Below are positions 1-12,360 of a stretch of 64,000 nucleotides of DNA, in pieces; positions within the stretch are counted from its first letter, which is position 1; every line of letters begins with the position of its first letter. This DNA is from Rotaria sordida. Its lineage: Eukaryota > Rotifera > Eurotatoria > Philodinida > Philodinidae. The translations under genes were made by a program, and so were the position numbers. The notes beneath the pieces were generated by a model. The model was not told where the DNA came from and did no database searches. It was given only the letters and a program-made list of their open reading frames with translations. The stretch spans positions 124,001 through 188,000 of the forward strand of contig CAJNOL010000192.1 of NCBI GenBank assembly GCA_905250125.1. Reading direction: 5' to 3'.

Positions 1-483
1 GAACTTTTTTCTCAAAAGATTTTGTTGAAGTTTCTTTCATGTCTCAGTCAAAATGCAAAACTTCAATGCACATCTTAGTGGACTCAGTCTTTTATCGTGA
101 TTCTAAATATGTTATCGGTTTTAACTCAATCTGTACTTTTCCTAATTGAAACCCGTTAAATATCAGTCTGAAACGCAAAAAAAAATGTATCTAAACGAAA
201 CTTGTCATCAAAGATAGACTATAGGATCGATTGTTGATTGATATAAATTTCGTTTTGAGGTTCTTGCTATGAGAAAATCTGCATGTCTCATTAACTTATC
301 TGTGAATTATCGATTTCTGATACAAAAGTATATGTCAATATTTTGCTCTGAAACAATTTCATGTGAGATTCTATATCAAATAAATGATAAATGGAAGGAA
401 ACTGAGGACGACTCAAAAATGACTCTTATGAGTCTGTGCTTTTTCTCTTGATTTTTCTAATTTCATATTCTTCTATTTTTAAG

Positions 484-2906
484 ATACCAGAAAGAATTAT
501 AATAAATGATAATAATGAAAAAATTCAAATATTAATTGAATCACATCAGAAAAAAATTTTATCAAGTCATGGAATGCGACCAATAAAATCACTCTCCAGT
601 AATTTTTAATTTGGTTTTTTTTGTTTTGGTGATCATATCTATTTGTTTAAATAGGTACGATATCATTAAAAAAGAAGATTACTATTGGTACTGATCGTCT
701 TAAACGACTTACTTTATCAAGATCATTATTTAAAAGACAAACAGATTTAATAACAAAAAAAATATCAAATATAACCAATAAAATTCTAAATCCAATGACA
801 AAAATAAAAAATAAAAATGATTCAATATTAAAACGAATGCAAGAAATTGAAGAACAAGAACTAAATGAACATGAAAAAACACAGGTTTTAAGTCTCAATA
901 ATGAAATCGAACAATCAACTGATTTAATTCCTCATGAAGATGTACACGAATCAAAACATAATAGTATGAAATTCTTGTTCTTTCAATTTTGAAATTTATG
1001 TCATATAAGTTGATTTTGATTATTAGAGATAATTAATTCTAGAAGAGCTTCTCTTTAATTTACTATTAGTTATATATTAATCCAAGAATGCTTATCATAG
1101 ATTGAAAATCAAGTCTTAGTTCATAGAACTAGAACTAATAAAACAAATTGTTAGATTTCAGAAATTCGTTATATGATAGACAAAAACAGTATGAAGTCAG
1201 TCTTAGTGAATACACTCATTTTATTGAAGTATAATTTCACAAATTATTTAACAGAGAATACCTCAATTGAATTACAGTTTTTTGTTACTCTTATAATTTG
1301 AATAAAAATTTTTCAACACATACTATCCGTGTTAATGAAAATTCTAAATAACATATAGCTCGAACAAATATTACTCACTTGTTTTGGTGACTTGATCCGA
1401 GTGAAATAGACTTTCTTTAAGTATCCTCGATCAAAAATCTAGTATATTATAAATCAAAGAAGCAATATATATATATATACATAGACAATTTCATTCGTTA
1501 GTGATTTGATTTTGAAAACTCTGACATTTCTTATAGTTAGGTTTTATGTTACAAATGCATGTCGAGTTACTCTAGATAACTTGAAAAATCAGTGTTAGTG
1601 GCATGACATAAAAATAGGCAAAGTTTTTTATAGTCTACATTTCCATTTACAAATTCTTCAAGTTTCAACAATATTTTCGCAAAAGTACATAGTGTGTTTT
1701 GTGGGAGACTCTCTAGGCTACAGAGCCTCTACGAAAATTTTTTCCTGAACATGCTGATGTTTTTTAATAAATTGAATTTGTTCATTGTTACTGACGTCAG
1801 TGGGTAAGAATATAGAAAGGAAAAATCTTCTTATAACTCAATGAAAAGTCCAAATTGTAAAAATCTTTCTTAAAGATCTCGAAATGATAGGAAAACAAAA
1901 AGTTTCACTCTGGTTTATCTTAGCGTCTATCCTTTCATCATAAGATTAGAGCATTATTCGATAATTATGTATTAATTAATTAGCTAACTAACAAGAGAAG
2001 TCGTACAACTCTAATCACTATTGAGTCTAGACTATGTGCAGCATGCAAATTCCAATAAGCTATGAATACTCTGAAAACAGTTCGTGCCCTTAGCTTATTG
2101 CTACGGAGATACTTCACTTCACGATATTTTTTTAAAATAAATGCTGTGGTCTTTCTCGGGAACATCAGAAAAACTAACTTTCGAATTTGGGCTTGAAACT
2201 TTGCATAGAGGCAGGTCTTAACGAGAGTACTTTTAGATCTTTTGATTTGCTTCTATCCAGAAATAAGAATATCAAATCTACTGGTTTACATAAATGATGT
2301 AAAGAACACGCTTTAGCGATAGATGTATTTTAGGATAGGAACAGTGACAAGACCTGAAACATTCACAATAAACTACTTTCGTTAAGATTTATCTCTATGC
2401 AAAGTTTCAAGTCGAAATTCGAAAATCAGTTTTTCCTGTATTTCTGAGGGGACCATAGCATTTATTTAAAAAATACCGTGAAAGTGAAGTATCTCGGTAA
2501 CAATAAGCTAAGGACACGACGTCTTTTCAAGGTATTCATAGCTCATCGGGTCTACATAATGCATATACTCTAGACTCAAAAGTAATTTGGACAGTTAGAG
2601 GACTTTCCTTATATGTATAATTAGGCGTGAGCTGAAAGAGTCAATATCTTCACATATATTCATGGTAAAAGAACTTGTTGAAAACAATAACTCTTATAAA
2701 GAATCAAAATTAAATCGAAGATAAGACGTATATTTTCTACATTCATAACTATGTTTTTTCTTTTTGCCGATAGAATTTAATTTGATAAAAATTATAATTA
2801 TATTTTAGTTCAACTTGTTCAAACATTAGTTAATAAACGATTCAAACTTGGTACTACAACAACTTTTTTAACACGATCACTTGCTAATTATAATTATATG
2901 AAATGA
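484..2906 (+). CDS. Unrecognised gene, 3' part (at least three exons)
   Basis: Three exons join in phase: 484-598, 655-963 and 2809-2906, with GT-AG introns between them and stop TGA at 2904-2906. The readable part encodes about 173 residues. It is basic and polar, with a Lys/Arg-rich stretch (SLKKKITIGTDRLKRL) near residues 42-57, then a charged helical segment (RMQEIEEQELNEHEK), and ends LANYNYMK. The first exon starts in phase 0 right after an acceptor (TTTTTAAG), so more exons probably lie before 484 or outside the window; none was identified in 1-483. The second intron is 1845 bp, against 56 bp for the first, and contains a foldback repeat (1985-2612). The stop lies only 147 bp before the SIRT2 start. 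I do not recognise the family. Coding status rests on phase agreement, codon use like neighbouring genes and clean splice sites. Confidence 0.55.
1640..1910 (+). repeat. Diverged dispersed repeat, copy 1
   Basis: This stretch resembles 51980-52260 on the same strand and about 19600-19920 on the opposite strand. Shared landmarks run in the same order: a motif like AAATTTTTxCTGAAC, then GGAAAAATCTTCTTATAAC, then a block with TCxxGAAATGATxxGAAAAC. Divergence is high, so the limits are approximate. No coding potential was seen. Confidence 0.4.
1985..2612. repeat. Foldback element (long inverted repeat) in intron
   Basis: About 300 bp (1985-2290) reappear as the reverse complement at about 2315-2612, with many scattered mismatches. 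Shared stretches include AAGTTTCAAGTCGAAATTCG-like and AATAAGCTAAGG-like blocks. It has no ORF. A third, internally deleted copy of one arm lies at about 38350-38588. The size and symmetry fit a non-autonomous foldback DNA transposon. Exact ends and target duplication are not clear. Confidence 0.7.
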
Positions 2907-3053
2907 AAGTTATTTTTTAACTCATAGTCTATTTAAATATTGCATAGTCTTTAAAAAAGAAAAAATTAGTAAAGTTTTTCTTTTTCTAACCATAGTAGAT
3001 TATTTTCTAGATTTGTTTTATTTTTTTATTTTCTGAAAAAACCCGAATTTTTC

Positions 3054-5700
3054 ATGGCTGGTAAGTTAATTATTTCCAATAATTTAAATATTTAAAAACA
3101 AAAATACATAATCTAGAATCAAAAAAACCAACGGATGATAAAGATGAACGAACAAATGATAATAAAGATAAACAAACAAATGATGATGATGATAACGATA
3201 ATGATGAAAGTGTATTTTCAAAATTACAAGATTGTATGTGCATAAAAATTTTAAAAAAATATAGATTTTTTTATATGTTAATTCTTATATTATTTAGTAA
3301 TGAATAGATTTTCGGGTTTAATGAGTTCTTCAACTTCAGATGAACCAGTTGAAGAACCTGTTTTGAAATCATTTGATTTAAAAAATGCAGCTGAATATAT
3401 GAGTAAATGTTCAAATATTATTGTAATGGCTGGTGCTGGAATATCGACAAGTGCTGGAATACCAGATTTTCGTTCGCCAGGAACTGGACTTTATTCACAA
3501 TTATCAAAATATGATTTACCATCTCCAGAAGCTATTTTTCATTTGGAATTTTTTCGAGTTTGTAAAAATATACAGGATGTCCATAAAAGTCGTTATCCAA
3601 AAAAAAAAACAACATTTAAATATCTCTCTGATTCTATCGAATGAGTGAGTTTTTATATTGGTAATGGAAAACAATTCAACGATCTTAAATATTCCTACAA
3701 AACGGCACATTTGAAATCAATACACAATAAACTTCTTTTTCGAGTTTCGAAAAACAGTATGTAGGGCTTTTTATCATTGTGAGAGCTATTTCTTGTCGTT
3801 TATAAACATTCATTTGACACATCTGAACAAAACTAAAGTGATTTATACATTTCTTTAAAACGATTTGTTTTTCACTTCCTCATTAAAAATTTTAACGAAA
3901 AGTACACTAATGCAATTTTAGAGTTTTCAAAGCGACTAGATTTGACATCAATGCATCTAATTTTTTCAGAAATGTCAAATGAATGTTTATAAGTGAAGAG
4001 AAGGACGCTCACAATAATAAAAAACTTGAAAGTGTTGTCTATCATCAGTTCATCCAATAGAATCATAAGGAAGATATTCAAATGTTATTTTTGTTTGTGT
4101 ATAGTGACTTTTAGGAACACTTTGTACATATATGTATTTAGAAAGAAAATATTTTGTGTTTTATATTCATTTATAGAATAATCCAAAACCATTCTTTTTA
4201 CTTGCTAAAGAACTTTATCCACAAAAATTTACTGTATGTATATTTGAATTGAAATATTAATTTTTAATTTTAATTTTAATAATTTAGCCAACACCAACTC
4301 ATTTTTTTATTCGATTATTAAATGAAAAAAATAAATTATTAAGAATATTTACTCAAGTATATTGAATATTTTTATCGTTATTAAATTTTGTAATATTTAT
4401 ATCTATAGAATATTGATTCATTAGAACGTATTGCTGGTATACCATCAGAAAAAATTGTTGAAGCACATGGAACATTTTTTACATCACATTGTTTAAATTG
4501 TCGAAAAGAATATGATTTGGAATTTGTTAAAGGTTAATATTTAATCATAATTAATGATAATGAATTCTTTTATTTTAAGTTTTATCTATAAAATATGATT
4601 AAGATAAACTTTATTTTATATACAGAGATGAGAATATTCAAGATCAGTTTGTTTTTCTATTGAGTTCCGATTCCAGTAGTTTCGTGTGTTCTACTAAGAA
4701 TTTTCATGGAAGTTTAGTTGTCTTTGAGATTCAATGAATTTCATGGGCTTGCAATAATAGTTCTACTTCAGTATAACAATGAAATTCGAAACGTTTTGTT
4801 TTTTTTTGAACATCATCACAGCTTCTACAATTTATGAAAATCAATCGAGATAATTTATTTTTTGAAATTTAATATTATTTTATTTAGAAGTTATATTCAA
4901 AGATGAAATTCCACATTGTACAGATTGTGATGGTATTGTTAAACCAGGTATTTTATTATAATATTAAATAAGTTTATATAAAATTATTTCGATTAAGATA
5001 TTATTTTTTTTGGTGAAAGCCTTCCTGATCGATTTCAACAATGTGTACAAAGTGTAAGTTATAAGTAAAAAATATTGTTCTTGGTTTTTTTTTCAATTCA
5101 TAAAAAAATCTTTTTTCTTATTAGGATTTTTCAAAAGCTGATTTTTTGATTATTATTGGAACATCATTACAAGTTGCACCTTTCAATCGTCTTGTATCCT
5201 TGTATGAATATTAAATTATATATATATATTATTTATAAATTATCTATTTTCAGTGTCGATAAAAATTGTCCTCGTCTTCTTATTAATATGGAACCAGCTG
5301 GAAAAGCAACATCTATTTGGGATCTTGTAAATTTTAATTTTTATACTATATTTATATATATATGCATTGTTTTTTACCTTTAGGGATCATCTTCATTATT
5401 ATATGATACAAATAAAAATCGTCGTGATGTATTTCATAAAAGTACATGTGATGATGGTGTTACTGAACTTGCAAAATTACTTGGTTGGGAGGTAAAATTT
5501 ATTTTTAAATTAAAGATAATATTAATAAAACAAAAATATTCTAGGATGATTTTAATAAATTACTTGAATCTGAAGGAGTATCAGTAAAAAATGTTAAAGA
5601 AAATTTATCAACTATTCCTAATGAAACAGAAGAAAATGCAAATCATTTAGCTGAACAAATGGCTGCAGCAACATTGAATGATAATAAGAAAAAGGAATAA
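3054..5700 (+). CDS. SIRT2: NAD-dependent protein deacetylase, sirtuin 2
   Basis: Class I sirtuin that removes acyl groups from lysines of tubulin, histones and other proteins using NAD+; mainly cytosolic in animals. Exons: 3054-3060, 3117-3233, 3298-3557, 4177-4233, 4288-4356, 4409-4532, 4888-4947, 4998-5053, 5125-5201, 5254-5326, 5384-5491, 5545-5700. All join in frame to 387 residues (human SIRT2 389). Visible motifs: [15 protein letters not shown] (87-101) and TQNID (169-173) for NAD binding, EAHG with catalytic His190, Zn ligands C198/C201 and C222/C225, FFGESLP, and GTSLQV. The 7-nt first exon (ATG GCT G) plus exon 2 gives MAESKK and an acidic Asp/Asn tail, like the acidic N-terminus of animal SIRT2. 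An ATG at 3300 is a possible shorter start. Intron 3 (619 bp) carries a foldback element beginning 13 nt after the donor. Confidence 0.95.
3571..4126. mobile_element. Foldback MITE, Tc1/mariner-like, in SIRT2 intron 3
   Basis: The left end TACAGGATGTCCATAAAAGT pairs with the right end whose reverse complement reads TACAAAGTGTTCCTAAAAGT. The pairing continues for about 70 bp (for example TAGAATCAxxxGGAGATATTxAAATGTT on both arms), and a further inverted pair lies at about 3806-3825 and 3968-3990. The element is about 550 bp with no ORF. Flanking TA dinucleotides are consistent with a TA target duplication. Confidence 0.65.
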
Positions 5701-5760
5701 AAAAACACATTTGACAATTTGTGTAGTGTTATGTTTTTAATTTATGTATTCTTTAACATA

Positions 5761-5766
5761 AATAAA
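5761..5766 (+). terminator. Poly(A) signal AATAAA after SIRT2
   Basis: AATAAA lies 61 bp after the SIRT2 stop codon, a normal position for a 3'-end processing signal. No cleavage site evidence is available. Confidence 0.5.
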
Positions 5767-6955
5767 TAGTCCCGAAAATTGATTAATTAAATATAAGTAT
5801 GAATGTTCACTTTTGATTGTTGATTATTTTTATTTATAAACTGAATTTCGATTGAAAAGAATAGTAAAAGGTGCACTATAAATAATGGAACCATTCGTAT
5901 TGTCTTTTTATCTCAGCCATGTTCGAAGATAGAAAACTACGCATAGTCTCAAACGATTTGCTATTCAATTCTCTATAAAATCATACAAGAACATTGAGTT
6001 TCTTCTATATGTGCCGATTTCTAGAGAACGTTTTCCAAACAATTCTCGACACTTTGCTATTTTGTTTTAGGTGGGAGAGACAAAGTATAAAAACTTTATT
6101 ATGGCGAAATAGGTACAGCTCTTTGACGTTATGTGAAGTGATGAACATTTCCAAAGAAAATTATAACATAGAAACAAGCATCTTTATATTGAGTGGCAAG
6201 ACTTACAGACGCAGCGCACCGATCGACTGCTAGACGACAAATAAATATCATTTGAAAAGTTACAGTTGTAGTGAACAAAACTCCAAATACAAGTTGTTGT
6301 ATGCTATAAATGGGTAAATATTGCAGAACTTGAGTATTGTTCTATTCCCGCGGCCAATTTTCAGGTTAGATCTAAAGCTACTACGCGATTTTGTAGAGAA
6401 TAGAACAGCGAATATCTTGAGGCTAAGCACAGTTTTCAATCTACAAATGTGACCAAAACGAATAGAAAATATGGATTATGGCGCACAAATTACTATAAAT
6501 TCGTAATCTTTATGATTTTAGTGTTGATAAACTGTATGGTTCTTTAAATTTCAATCAAAAATGAAATGTTAATATTTTTTTTAATTCTAACTCAGACCAA
6601 TGATTTTCGCAGTTTTCTGCTTTCAAGTTCTTACTATTTCCCGGTCTGTATTTCTTAATTTAGAAATTATCTCAGTTTTTGGAGGAGAAAATAATCAAAT
6701 AGTTTACGATTAAATGAATGCAAACTGTGGGAGAGGAGAAGCATATGACATATCCATAATATTGGGGTTAACATTCGATGAAACCAAATACTTGTCAATA
6801 CACAATAAAATAAAGAAAGTTATTCGTGTTATTAAATAGATGGCGAAGCACATATATATACCTTCCGTTGTTTTTTTGCTAGTTTTTTTCATCACAATAA
6901 GTACGTCATTTCGTAATCAAAAACCTTATCATTATTATCTTTGATTTTGAATATC
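5767..6955. other. Intergenic, no gene seen
   Basis: AT-rich spacer between SIRT2 and the oxidase gene. The longest open frame here (about 5994-6233) has no recognisable motif, no good splice context and codon use unlike the neighbours. Nothing else was found. Confidence 0.6.
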
Positions 6956-8161
6956 ATGTCGTCATCAAATAAGTATCATATAACAATTATTGGTGCAGGT
7001 ATCATAGGTTTAACAACTGCATGTACTTTACTAAAAGAATATTCATTAAATGATAATTTTCAATTAATAATTATTAGTGAAAAATTTTCACCTAACACTA
7101 CAAGTGATATTTCAGCTGGTTATTGGGAACCATATGAATTTGAATTCATGGATGAACGAATACTTCGTTGGGCTAGTTATACATATAATATTTTTCTTAG
7201 TGAATTTTTTTCTATAAAAGCAGCTCAAGCTGGTTTTATGAAAATGTCTGCATATACTTTACAAGGTTTTAATGGTCAAAATAAAGATAAAAATATTTTA
7301 AAACCACAATTTTCAACATTAGTTCGACATTTTCGTATGTTAGATGAATATGAAATAGAAATGTTTGATCATTTAAAACCAACATCAGGTTATGTTATAT
7401 CAACAATAGCTATTGAAGTTCGATATTATTTACGAGAATTACGACGTTTTCTTGTACAAGATTCTCGAGTGAAATTTATTAAAAAAAAAATTCATTCATT
7501 CAATGAATTAATGAATAAAACAGATGTAATTATTAATTGTACTGGTCTAGGTTCAAGACAATTAACTAATGATCAAACAGTTCGATCAGCACGTGGACAA
7601 GTAATCTTAAATAACTTATTTCTTAAAGATTTATAATTATTGTTTTTTTTTTCTTCTTCTTCTATTTAGATTATTCGTATTCATGCACCATGGATAAAAT
7701 CAGTTTATAATTTTGATACAAATGAAGGTGAAGCATATATTATTCCACAATCAAATTCAATTGTCTTAGGTGGAACATTTCAAATCAATAATTGGAATAC
7801 ATCAACAATTGAAAGTGATACAAAAAAAATTCTTCGCATGTGTTCAAAATGTTTACCAGCATTAAAACAAATTCATTATGGTAAAGTTCAAGTAGGTTTA
7901 AGACCTTATCGAGATAATGGTGTACGTCTTGAATATGAAAAAACAATTGATGGTATTAATATTGTTCATTGTTATGGACATTCAAATTCAGGTATTACTC
8001 TTTCATGGGGTTGTGCAAAAGATGTTGTTGAAATAATCAAAAAACTTTTACCATTCGATTCAAAACAACATGAAGAAATAATAAATAAATTACCACTTCA
8101 TGAACAATTATGGCGTCTAACAGAAACTAACAAAAATTTTTTCTTACAATCAAAATATTAA
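6956..8161 (+). CDS. DDO: D-aspartate / D-amino-acid oxidase
   Basis: FAD flavoenzyme that oxidatively deaminates D-amino acids to 2-oxo acids, giving NH3 and H2O2; peroxisomal in most animals. Two exons, 6956-7600 and 7670-8161, joined in phase 0 give 378 residues (human DDO 341). Visible features: the N-terminal dinucleotide fold GAGIIGL (about residues 12-18); SEKFSPNTTSDISAGYWEP, matching the DDO segment with TTSD and AAG; NCTGLGSRQL; RGQ at the splice junction; the substrate-arginine region VGLRPYR; and the FAD segment HCYGHSNSGITLSWG. The start is ATG 6956; the frame opens slightly upstream with only TTG. The C-terminus ends QSKY, not a canonical PTS1 tripeptide (vertebrate family members end SHL or SNL). 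Similarity to DDO looks closer than to DAO, but the two are hard to separate by eye. Confidence 0.9.
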
Positions 8162-9927
8162 AACATCAACACATTAACATTTTCTTATTTAATATTAGAA
8201 ATTTTGTCATGTTTTATATTTCGGTTTAATACACACACTCATGAAAATACACAAAATGGATAATGTAATCTATCATCTAGTCTTTTGAATTAACATCCTA
8301 ACTAATGAAAAATTTTATAAGTATAACATTAATATCAGAGATGGGCAGCTTCGTGGAGCGAGAAAATACCAGACGGATACCGCGAATTGTAGGTTTTTTT
8401 CATCTATTTTTATCATTTAAAACAGAATCTGAACGTTATTAATTAGTACAAAAGCTAGTGTGTGAAGGGACCAAAACAAAGCAGAGTTTTCCAATAAAAC
8501 AATGATCTTTTATTTTCGTTGGAGCGGAGCTGAACTGTATCAGATACACTATCTTATTTTTATCTGAACAGTTTGCACTTCAGAAGCCGTAAATATTCTG
8601 TACGTTTTGCTTTTGGGCACTGTACTTACTGCTTAAAATACTAAATGAAATATTTCTTTCAGAGTTGTAAACGGTCGGCACAGTTGAGGATTTCTTATCA
8701 ACTGTTATGGATTATTATTGAATTTTTGCTTTTTTTCCCAAATCAAACAGTTCTTACTGATGTAGACGACCATTTTTGTGAGGGAACATTCTATTTGGTC
8801 GAAATCCATCGTAATATACTTATCATATTGTGTGGACTCACTTTCATATCAAGTTATATTATGCAAAACAAAATTGAATAATTATTTAGTACCATTTCTA
8901 TCAGTAATGATTCCAACTCTGATTTCTCTCTATTCGTATACATTACGAAAATATAAAAGCGACTTTATTCATTTTCACTGCAAGTATTTCTTTTTATAAA
9001 TTATTAATATGAAGTGTCAAAAACAAGTTCATCGGAAAATTAAATCTGAATGCATCTTATATGACTCAAACAATTTAATTGTTTTTGTCATCATATGATA
9101 TTACCCATGTGATTTGAACTAGACAAAAGTTATCAGCAAACTGTTTAGCATTATATGAGCTATATACTCACAGTACGAGTAAAGGTACGACATTGATTCG
9201 TTCTTTGAAGTTTTATTCAACATATTTTCCTACAAATATCTCTGTCGATAAATATTCAAATAAGCTTATTTTTATTAGTGATCAAATTCAGATTATCTTC
9301 AATAATCAAATAAGAATCGTTATAGTCAAATTGGACAATGAACGGACTAGATATGGACTCTAGTAACAATACTTATAATGTCTAAACGAATAACAATAAA
9401 GTTTTTAATTTATTGTACTATATAGTTTGTTGATTTTCACGAATGATTATGTATCAAATTATGATTCGATATATTTTAATGAAGCAATATCACATGTAAT
9501 TTGATGAATAATTTCATGAAATCAAATTAAAACATCTAAACTTATACCAATATCTGATAATATTTTAACATAAATCAATAAGAATAGAAACAAAAGTATA
9601 TCGTTTTTTTGTTTTTTGATATTTTGAAAATGATGCATTGATGTATTTTAATCAATAGAAATCATTATTAAACTTTGTTGTTCAACCAAATTATATGAAA
9701 TAAAATTTCAAAGAATACATTATCATAACATTAAAAAAAGAACTTTTCGAACATCCTATAGTTGTCGCCCGTTGACGAATTGATTATAAACACTTGGTTA
9801 CGTACGGTCGAATCAAGTAGGCAATCATTATCGCAAAGTCGCGTCATTCTCAATATATTGACTGACACGTATTTGATTTCATTACTTTAGATCTTCGAAT
9901 TTTATTCTCAAATCTAAAATTAATAAC
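8162..9927. other. Intergenic, no gene seen
   Basis: AT-rich spacer before COPZ1. Around 8335 a CAGAGATGGGCAGC string resembles an hAT transposon end, but no matching right end was found. The open frames at 8645-8999 show no family motif. Confidence 0.5.
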
Positions 9928-11127
9928 ATGGTGTTCGACAATATCGCTGTAAGTTTTTTGTTTTTTTTTAAATCTTATTTTACTTTCGAATTTTTACTTG
10001 TATATTATTATAGGTACCATCATTATATGTGATCAAAGGTATTATTATATTAGATAATGATGGTAATCGAATATTAGCTAAAGTAAAATTCATACAATTA
10101 AATTTTAATAAATGAATTGTATTTTTGTCTTTTTTTTTTTGTTTAGTATTATAATAATTCATATACAACTGTAAAAGAACAAAAAGATTTTGAAAAATCA
10201 TTATTTAATAAAACACATAAAGGTTCAGGAGATGTTATTCTTCTTGATAATTGGACAATTGTTTATCGAAATAATGTTGATTTACTTTTCTATGTTATGG
10301 GTAGTACAAATGAAAATGAAGTATGAAAAGAATTATATTCATTTTTTATTCAAAAAATAAATTGTTTTTTTTTTTGTTTTAAAAGTTAATGTTAAATTCT
10401 GTTTTAACATGTTTATTTGAATCATTAAGTACAATGTTACGAAAAAATGTTGAAAAACGACATCTTTATGATAATCTTGATTTAGTTATGCTTACACTTG
10501 ATGAAATTTGTGATGATGGGTAAAATATAAAGATGAATTTCTTTTTTTTTTCAAGAATAAAAAAAATTCATATTCTATTTTTAGAATTATTCTTGAAACT
10601 GATCCAATATTAATAACACAACGTGTTCAATTACGTCAAGATGATATTCCATTAGGTGAACAAACTGTTTCTCAAGTAAGTAATTAGAAAATTTAAAAAA
10701 ACAAAAAACAAAAAAAAAAATCAAATTAAATAATTCATCAAAAATAAATATGAGATATAATCGTATTTTGTCAATCAGGTTTTCTATCAGGGACTCAATT
10801 TGTTCTTCAATGGTGATCGATAGAAATACATACGAATTCTATGCGTGTGTATGAGCTGATTACTTTGCTCTATTTCTCGCTTCTATAACTATTTACACAT
10901 CAATTATTTTGTCTATATTTTTTTTCATGTATGAATAATTGATTGATTAATAAAACTTAAGAAGAAAAAATCGAAAGACATGAGCATGATGATTTTTTTT
11001 CTCCTTGCAGTGATTGCACGTTATTAAATTTTATTATTGAATATTATGTAATTTTTGTTTTTGTTTCTTATTTTAATAGGTACTTAGTCATGCAAAAGAG
11101 CAAATCAAATGGTCATTACTCAAATAA
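9928..11127 (+). CDS. COPZ1: Coatomer subunit zeta (COPI)
   Basis: Small adaptin-like subunit of the COPI coat F-subcomplex, which pairs with gamma-COP on Golgi vesicles. Six exons: 9928-9948, 10014-10082, 10147-10320, 10386-10519, 10585-10675, 11080-11127, all phase-consistent, giving 178 residues (human COPZ1 177). Motifs that identify it: [68 protein letters not shown], and the C-terminus GEQTVSQVL then [11 protein letters not shown]. It is a longin/sigma-adaptin fold spanning the whole protein. The start [12 protein letters not shown] replaces the variable human N-terminus. Intron 5 is 404 bp; the others are about 65 bp. The gene is convergent with the next one. Confidence 0.96.
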
Positions 11128-11682
11128 AATAGATTTTCAACACGAAAAAAAAAAAACATATTTAAATGGACAAGTTATCATATATGCGTATCATCATTAT
11201 TAATATTATTTTATTCGTTGTTATTCTTTTAAAAATAAAATCTCAGTTTGTGTCTATCATACCATCATTCATTAGTGAATAATAATAAAAAATTCTTTAT
11301 GTATCTATATTAATATTGTTTTGATAAATAATCTTTTCATTGCTAGTGAATAGAAAAAGTTCAATTTACCCCTCATTATATCGGTTTTGTAATGTTGTTG
11401 ACCGTTTATTGTTTTCTACCTTAATACACTAAAACAATATAAGTGTGAATGTTGCTCTTCTCTTCACACAGATCTACAGCTCATTCTACGACATTTTTAC
11501 TTTGGATCAAAGTTCAAATTACCGTAGAACTTATGTTAATAAGTATTTTTTGTTTTATTGTTTAGATGACAGAAATTGATTTTCAAAATAGAAATCTATG
11601 TTTAGTAAGACTACAATAAATTTGAATTTTCATAAGAAAAATCTTGGATCTTGATAGGCTTTCTAAAAATAATAAATGTGAA

Positions 11683-12360
11683 TTATATAACAAAAAGATA
11701 ACAACAATGTACACTATAAGTTGTAAATAGAGTCATTGGTTCAAGATCTTTTATTAAAAATTGATGCTCTTTAAATGATTTTTTACTTCGATGTGATTGT
11801 ATTTCATCTACAGTATATGAACGATAACTTCTCTACAAAGCAATAAAAAGAAATTGATGAATATAAATGTTCTATTACATACCAAATATTCTGATATACC
11901 AGTAAATGGCCATTCGCAGAGTTTTTCAATTGAAAAATTCTTTCGATCGATTGAATGATTCTTTAAAAATCAAGAGTACATATGAAAATTTAAGCTATTC
12001 TACTTACATCATATTGAATAGGTAAACCAAACAACATAGGTTCTGGTACTGAACATAGTTTTCGACGTAGTACTTTAGTATAACGTAATGCTGGTGAAGG
12101 ACAAGTAAATTGATGTTTATCCAAACAAATTTTGGCATGTGGTATTTGATTCTTGTTTAACTAAATAATTTTGAATATACAGAAAATAATTAGAAAAACA
12201 AAACTTGATATTCATACACTAGATAAATAAGTTAATCTGTCAAATTGTTCTTGAATATTGTCAGATGTATATCGATTTCGTTTATTTGTCTATTTACATA
12301 GATTTTTCCTATTCTTATAATATTAATAAAATTTACTTTGCAACAACCACAACAATTCAT
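11683..12360 (-). CDS. Small unknown protein, four exons
   Basis: Read on the minus strand: 12337-12360, 12008-12160, 11883-11960, 11683-11832, joined in phase 0 through GT-AG introns to give 134 residues. The N-terminus is MNCCGCCK. The middle contains HAKICLDKHQFTCPSPALRY and PEPMLFGLPIQYD, and the third exon has IEKLCEWPFTGISEYL. It has ten cysteines, no signal peptide and no membrane segment. The first exon is short, and its donor (GTAAAT) and start are the weakest parts of the model; the open frame extends upstream to about 12459 with other possible starts. I do not recognise the family. The codon use and donor sites of exons 2 and 3 look genuinely coding. Confidence 0.5.

Noticed and set aside
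8335-8800. hAT element starting CAGAGATGGGCAGC
   Set aside because: No matching right terminus or 8-bp duplication was found within several kb.
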